Below are positions 63,020 to 64,000 of a stretch of DNA of 64,000 bases, one piece after another. Numbering within the stretch: the first letter of the stretch is position 1; each line of letters begins with the position of its first letter. The translations under genes were made by a program, and so were the position numbers. The stretch covers positions 1 to 64,000 of the forward strand of contig JBGCEZ010000014.1 in the NCBI GenBank assembly GCA_045106735.1, given 5' to 3'. Origin of the DNA: JBGCEZ01 sp045106735. GTDB taxonomy: Bacteria; Planctomycetota; Phycisphaerae; Phycisphaerales; SM1A02. The notes under the pieces are model-generated. The model did not search any database and had not been told where the DNA came from. It saw nothing but the letters and a program-made list of their open reading frames with translations.

Positions 63020-63206
63020 TGGGCGAGGAAGCTCCGGGGCCTGGGCGATGACGTTGGGGACGGTGATCGGGACGACATGGGGAAGGCGACGGGGACGACG
63101 ATGGGGACGGCGATTGAGATGGCGCCTGCCGACGGCGGACGCGGGCGTTCGACGCGGGCGGCGGACGCGGGCGGCGGACGCGCGGCCGAAGCATCAACGG
63201 CTCAGT

Positions 63207-64000
63207 TCAGCCGGAAACCAGCCGCAGCCGGTCATACAAAGGACGGCACGCTCGCACCAGCGGCCGAAGACTCGCGTCAACGTCGGACTCGGCCACGGGC
63301 TCGCGCGGCGGGCCGAACGACGTGGATTGCTCGACGGCGGCGTACCAGTGCGGCGCCCACACGCCGTCGGTCGCACGCGGACCAGCGGTCCATTGGAGCA
63401 TGGATGGGGTCCAGTCGACGCCGAGCGCGTGGCAGAACCGCTCCAGCTCGGTCGCCGGATCGGTGAGGACCTCGTCGGCATCCAGCACCGCCGGCACCCG
63501 GCCGGTTTCGGACGTGAGCCGATCGAGCAATGCGACCTGCTGCGGCAAACCGGTCTCCGGCAACTCCGGCACCCGGCCGAGGGCTCGGGCCAGGCTGGCC
63601 ACCATGGCGCCCGGATCGCGCACGAGCATCGCGTGGACGAACGCCTCGCCGGCCAACGGACCGGACTCCATTCCGGCGATCAGATGGTGGGCCATGTGCT
63701 TTTGGTACCAGATCGACTGTCCCTCGGGCACGGGACCGAGCAGGGCTGCTTCAAGCGTCGCCTGATCAACCGATTGGGCGGCCAACACGTCGGCGCGTCC
63801 CGGATGGTCGAGGCCGGTCTCGCGCAAATACCACGCGTAAAGCGGCTCATCGGTGACTGCGGTATCGCCGCGGGCCTCCCAGGAACGCATCATGGCGGTG
63901 GAAATATTGCGCGGCCCGGACCAAGCGGCGACGCGAACGAGCGCGGGAGAAGCCGAAGACGACGACGGTGGCGACGAAGACGATGACGGAAGCTCAGCCA
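63207..64000 (-). CDS. sulfotransferase-like P-loop protein (5' end outside window)
   Basis: The frame is open to the right edge and no start codon is seen, so the N-terminus is missing. After a Ser/Pro-rich stretch, RVAAWSGPRNISTAMMRSWEARGDTAVTDEPLYAWYLRETG matches the PAPS 5'-phosphosulfate loop region of bacterial sulfotransferase-family proteins (W-S-G-P-R-N-x-S-T). HLIAGM, AFVHAMLVRDPGAMVASLARAL (3'-phosphate-binding region) and LDADEVLTDPATELERFCHALGVDW are further family segments. About 264 residues are visible. It lies upstream of the class IV aminotransferase-like gene. Confidence 0.85.
   Translation of the reverse strand, partial: AELPSSSSSPPSSSSASPALVRVAAWSGPRNISTAMMRSWEARGDTAVTDEPLYAWYLRETGLDHPGRADVLAAQSVDQATLEAALLGPVPEGQSIWYQKHMAHHLIAGMESGPLAGEAFVHAMLVRDPGAMVASLARALGRVPELPETGLPQQVALLDRLTSETGRVPAVLDADEVLTDPATELERFCHALGVDWTPSMLQWTAGPRATDGVWAPHWYAAVEQSTSFGPPREPVAESDVDASLRPLVRACRPLYDRLRLVSG

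Overview
The window looks like chromosome of an uncultured, high-GC member of the Planctomycetota, most likely class Phycisphaerae. The main grounds are five secreted proteins that carry the EF-hand/dockerin-like repeat typical of that group (pattern DVDGSGxVxFxDLLxVLSxWG). Stand-alone prepilin-like proteins, TAT-exported enzymes, MoxR/BatA proteins and a DacZ-like diadenylate cyclase also fit. No rRNA, tRNA, insertion sequence, integrase, prophage or CRISPR array is visible. Most genes start on ATG or GTG, and many have only a weak Shine-Dalgarno sequence.

Layout. 1-5 kb: the tail of a dockerin-like protein, a low-GC beta-helix protein, a TAT-exported metallo-beta-lactamase-fold enzyme and an outer-membrane barrel. 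4.6-10 kb: a minus-strand run of BatA-like VWA protein, MoxR ATPase, a TIGR01777 epimerase and a pseudopilin. 10-16 kb: a secreted dockerin-like protein, a PduO-type cobalamin adenosyltransferase, a secreted protein with an internal duplication, a VCBS/FG-GAP protein split by an in-frame UGA, and a histone-deacetylase-family enzyme. 16-25.7 kb: two cyclophilins, a DacZ-like diadenylate cyclase, a hybrid histidine kinase, GatB, a second pseudopilin and a MogA-type protein.

25.9-39.2 kb is the most coherent functional block: a sodium:solute symporter, a CBM9-like lipoprotein, a GH2 beta-mannosidase, a GH38 alpha-mannosidase, a DUF2237 protein, a GH20 hexosaminidase and a TAT-exported glycosylasparaginase. 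Together the enzymes could take apart the core of an N-linked glycan down to the GlcNAc-Asn bond, as in the lysosomal pathway.

39-45 kb: a DUF2752 protein, two tandem GYF-domain membrane proteins (one with an amber stop), SucD, HolA and a large lipoprotein. 45-50.4 kb: a LamG/dockerin-like protein, a relic copy of the lipoprotein tail, a GH57 enzyme divergent from PyrE across a palindrome, and a flippase-like membrane protein. 50-58 kb: a TPR-like exported protein, a secreted unknown, and an oligopeptide ABC binding protein with its permease. 58-64 kb: another dockerin-like protein, a putative metal module (Cys-rich protein, HMA lipoprotein, outer-membrane barrel), a class IV aminotransferase lacking the PLP lysine, and a sulfotransferase cut by the window edge.

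At least six gene spacers hold short tandem arrays, each with its own unit of 8, 10, 11, 12 or 13 bp. All functional assignments come from reading motifs by eye; no database search was run.
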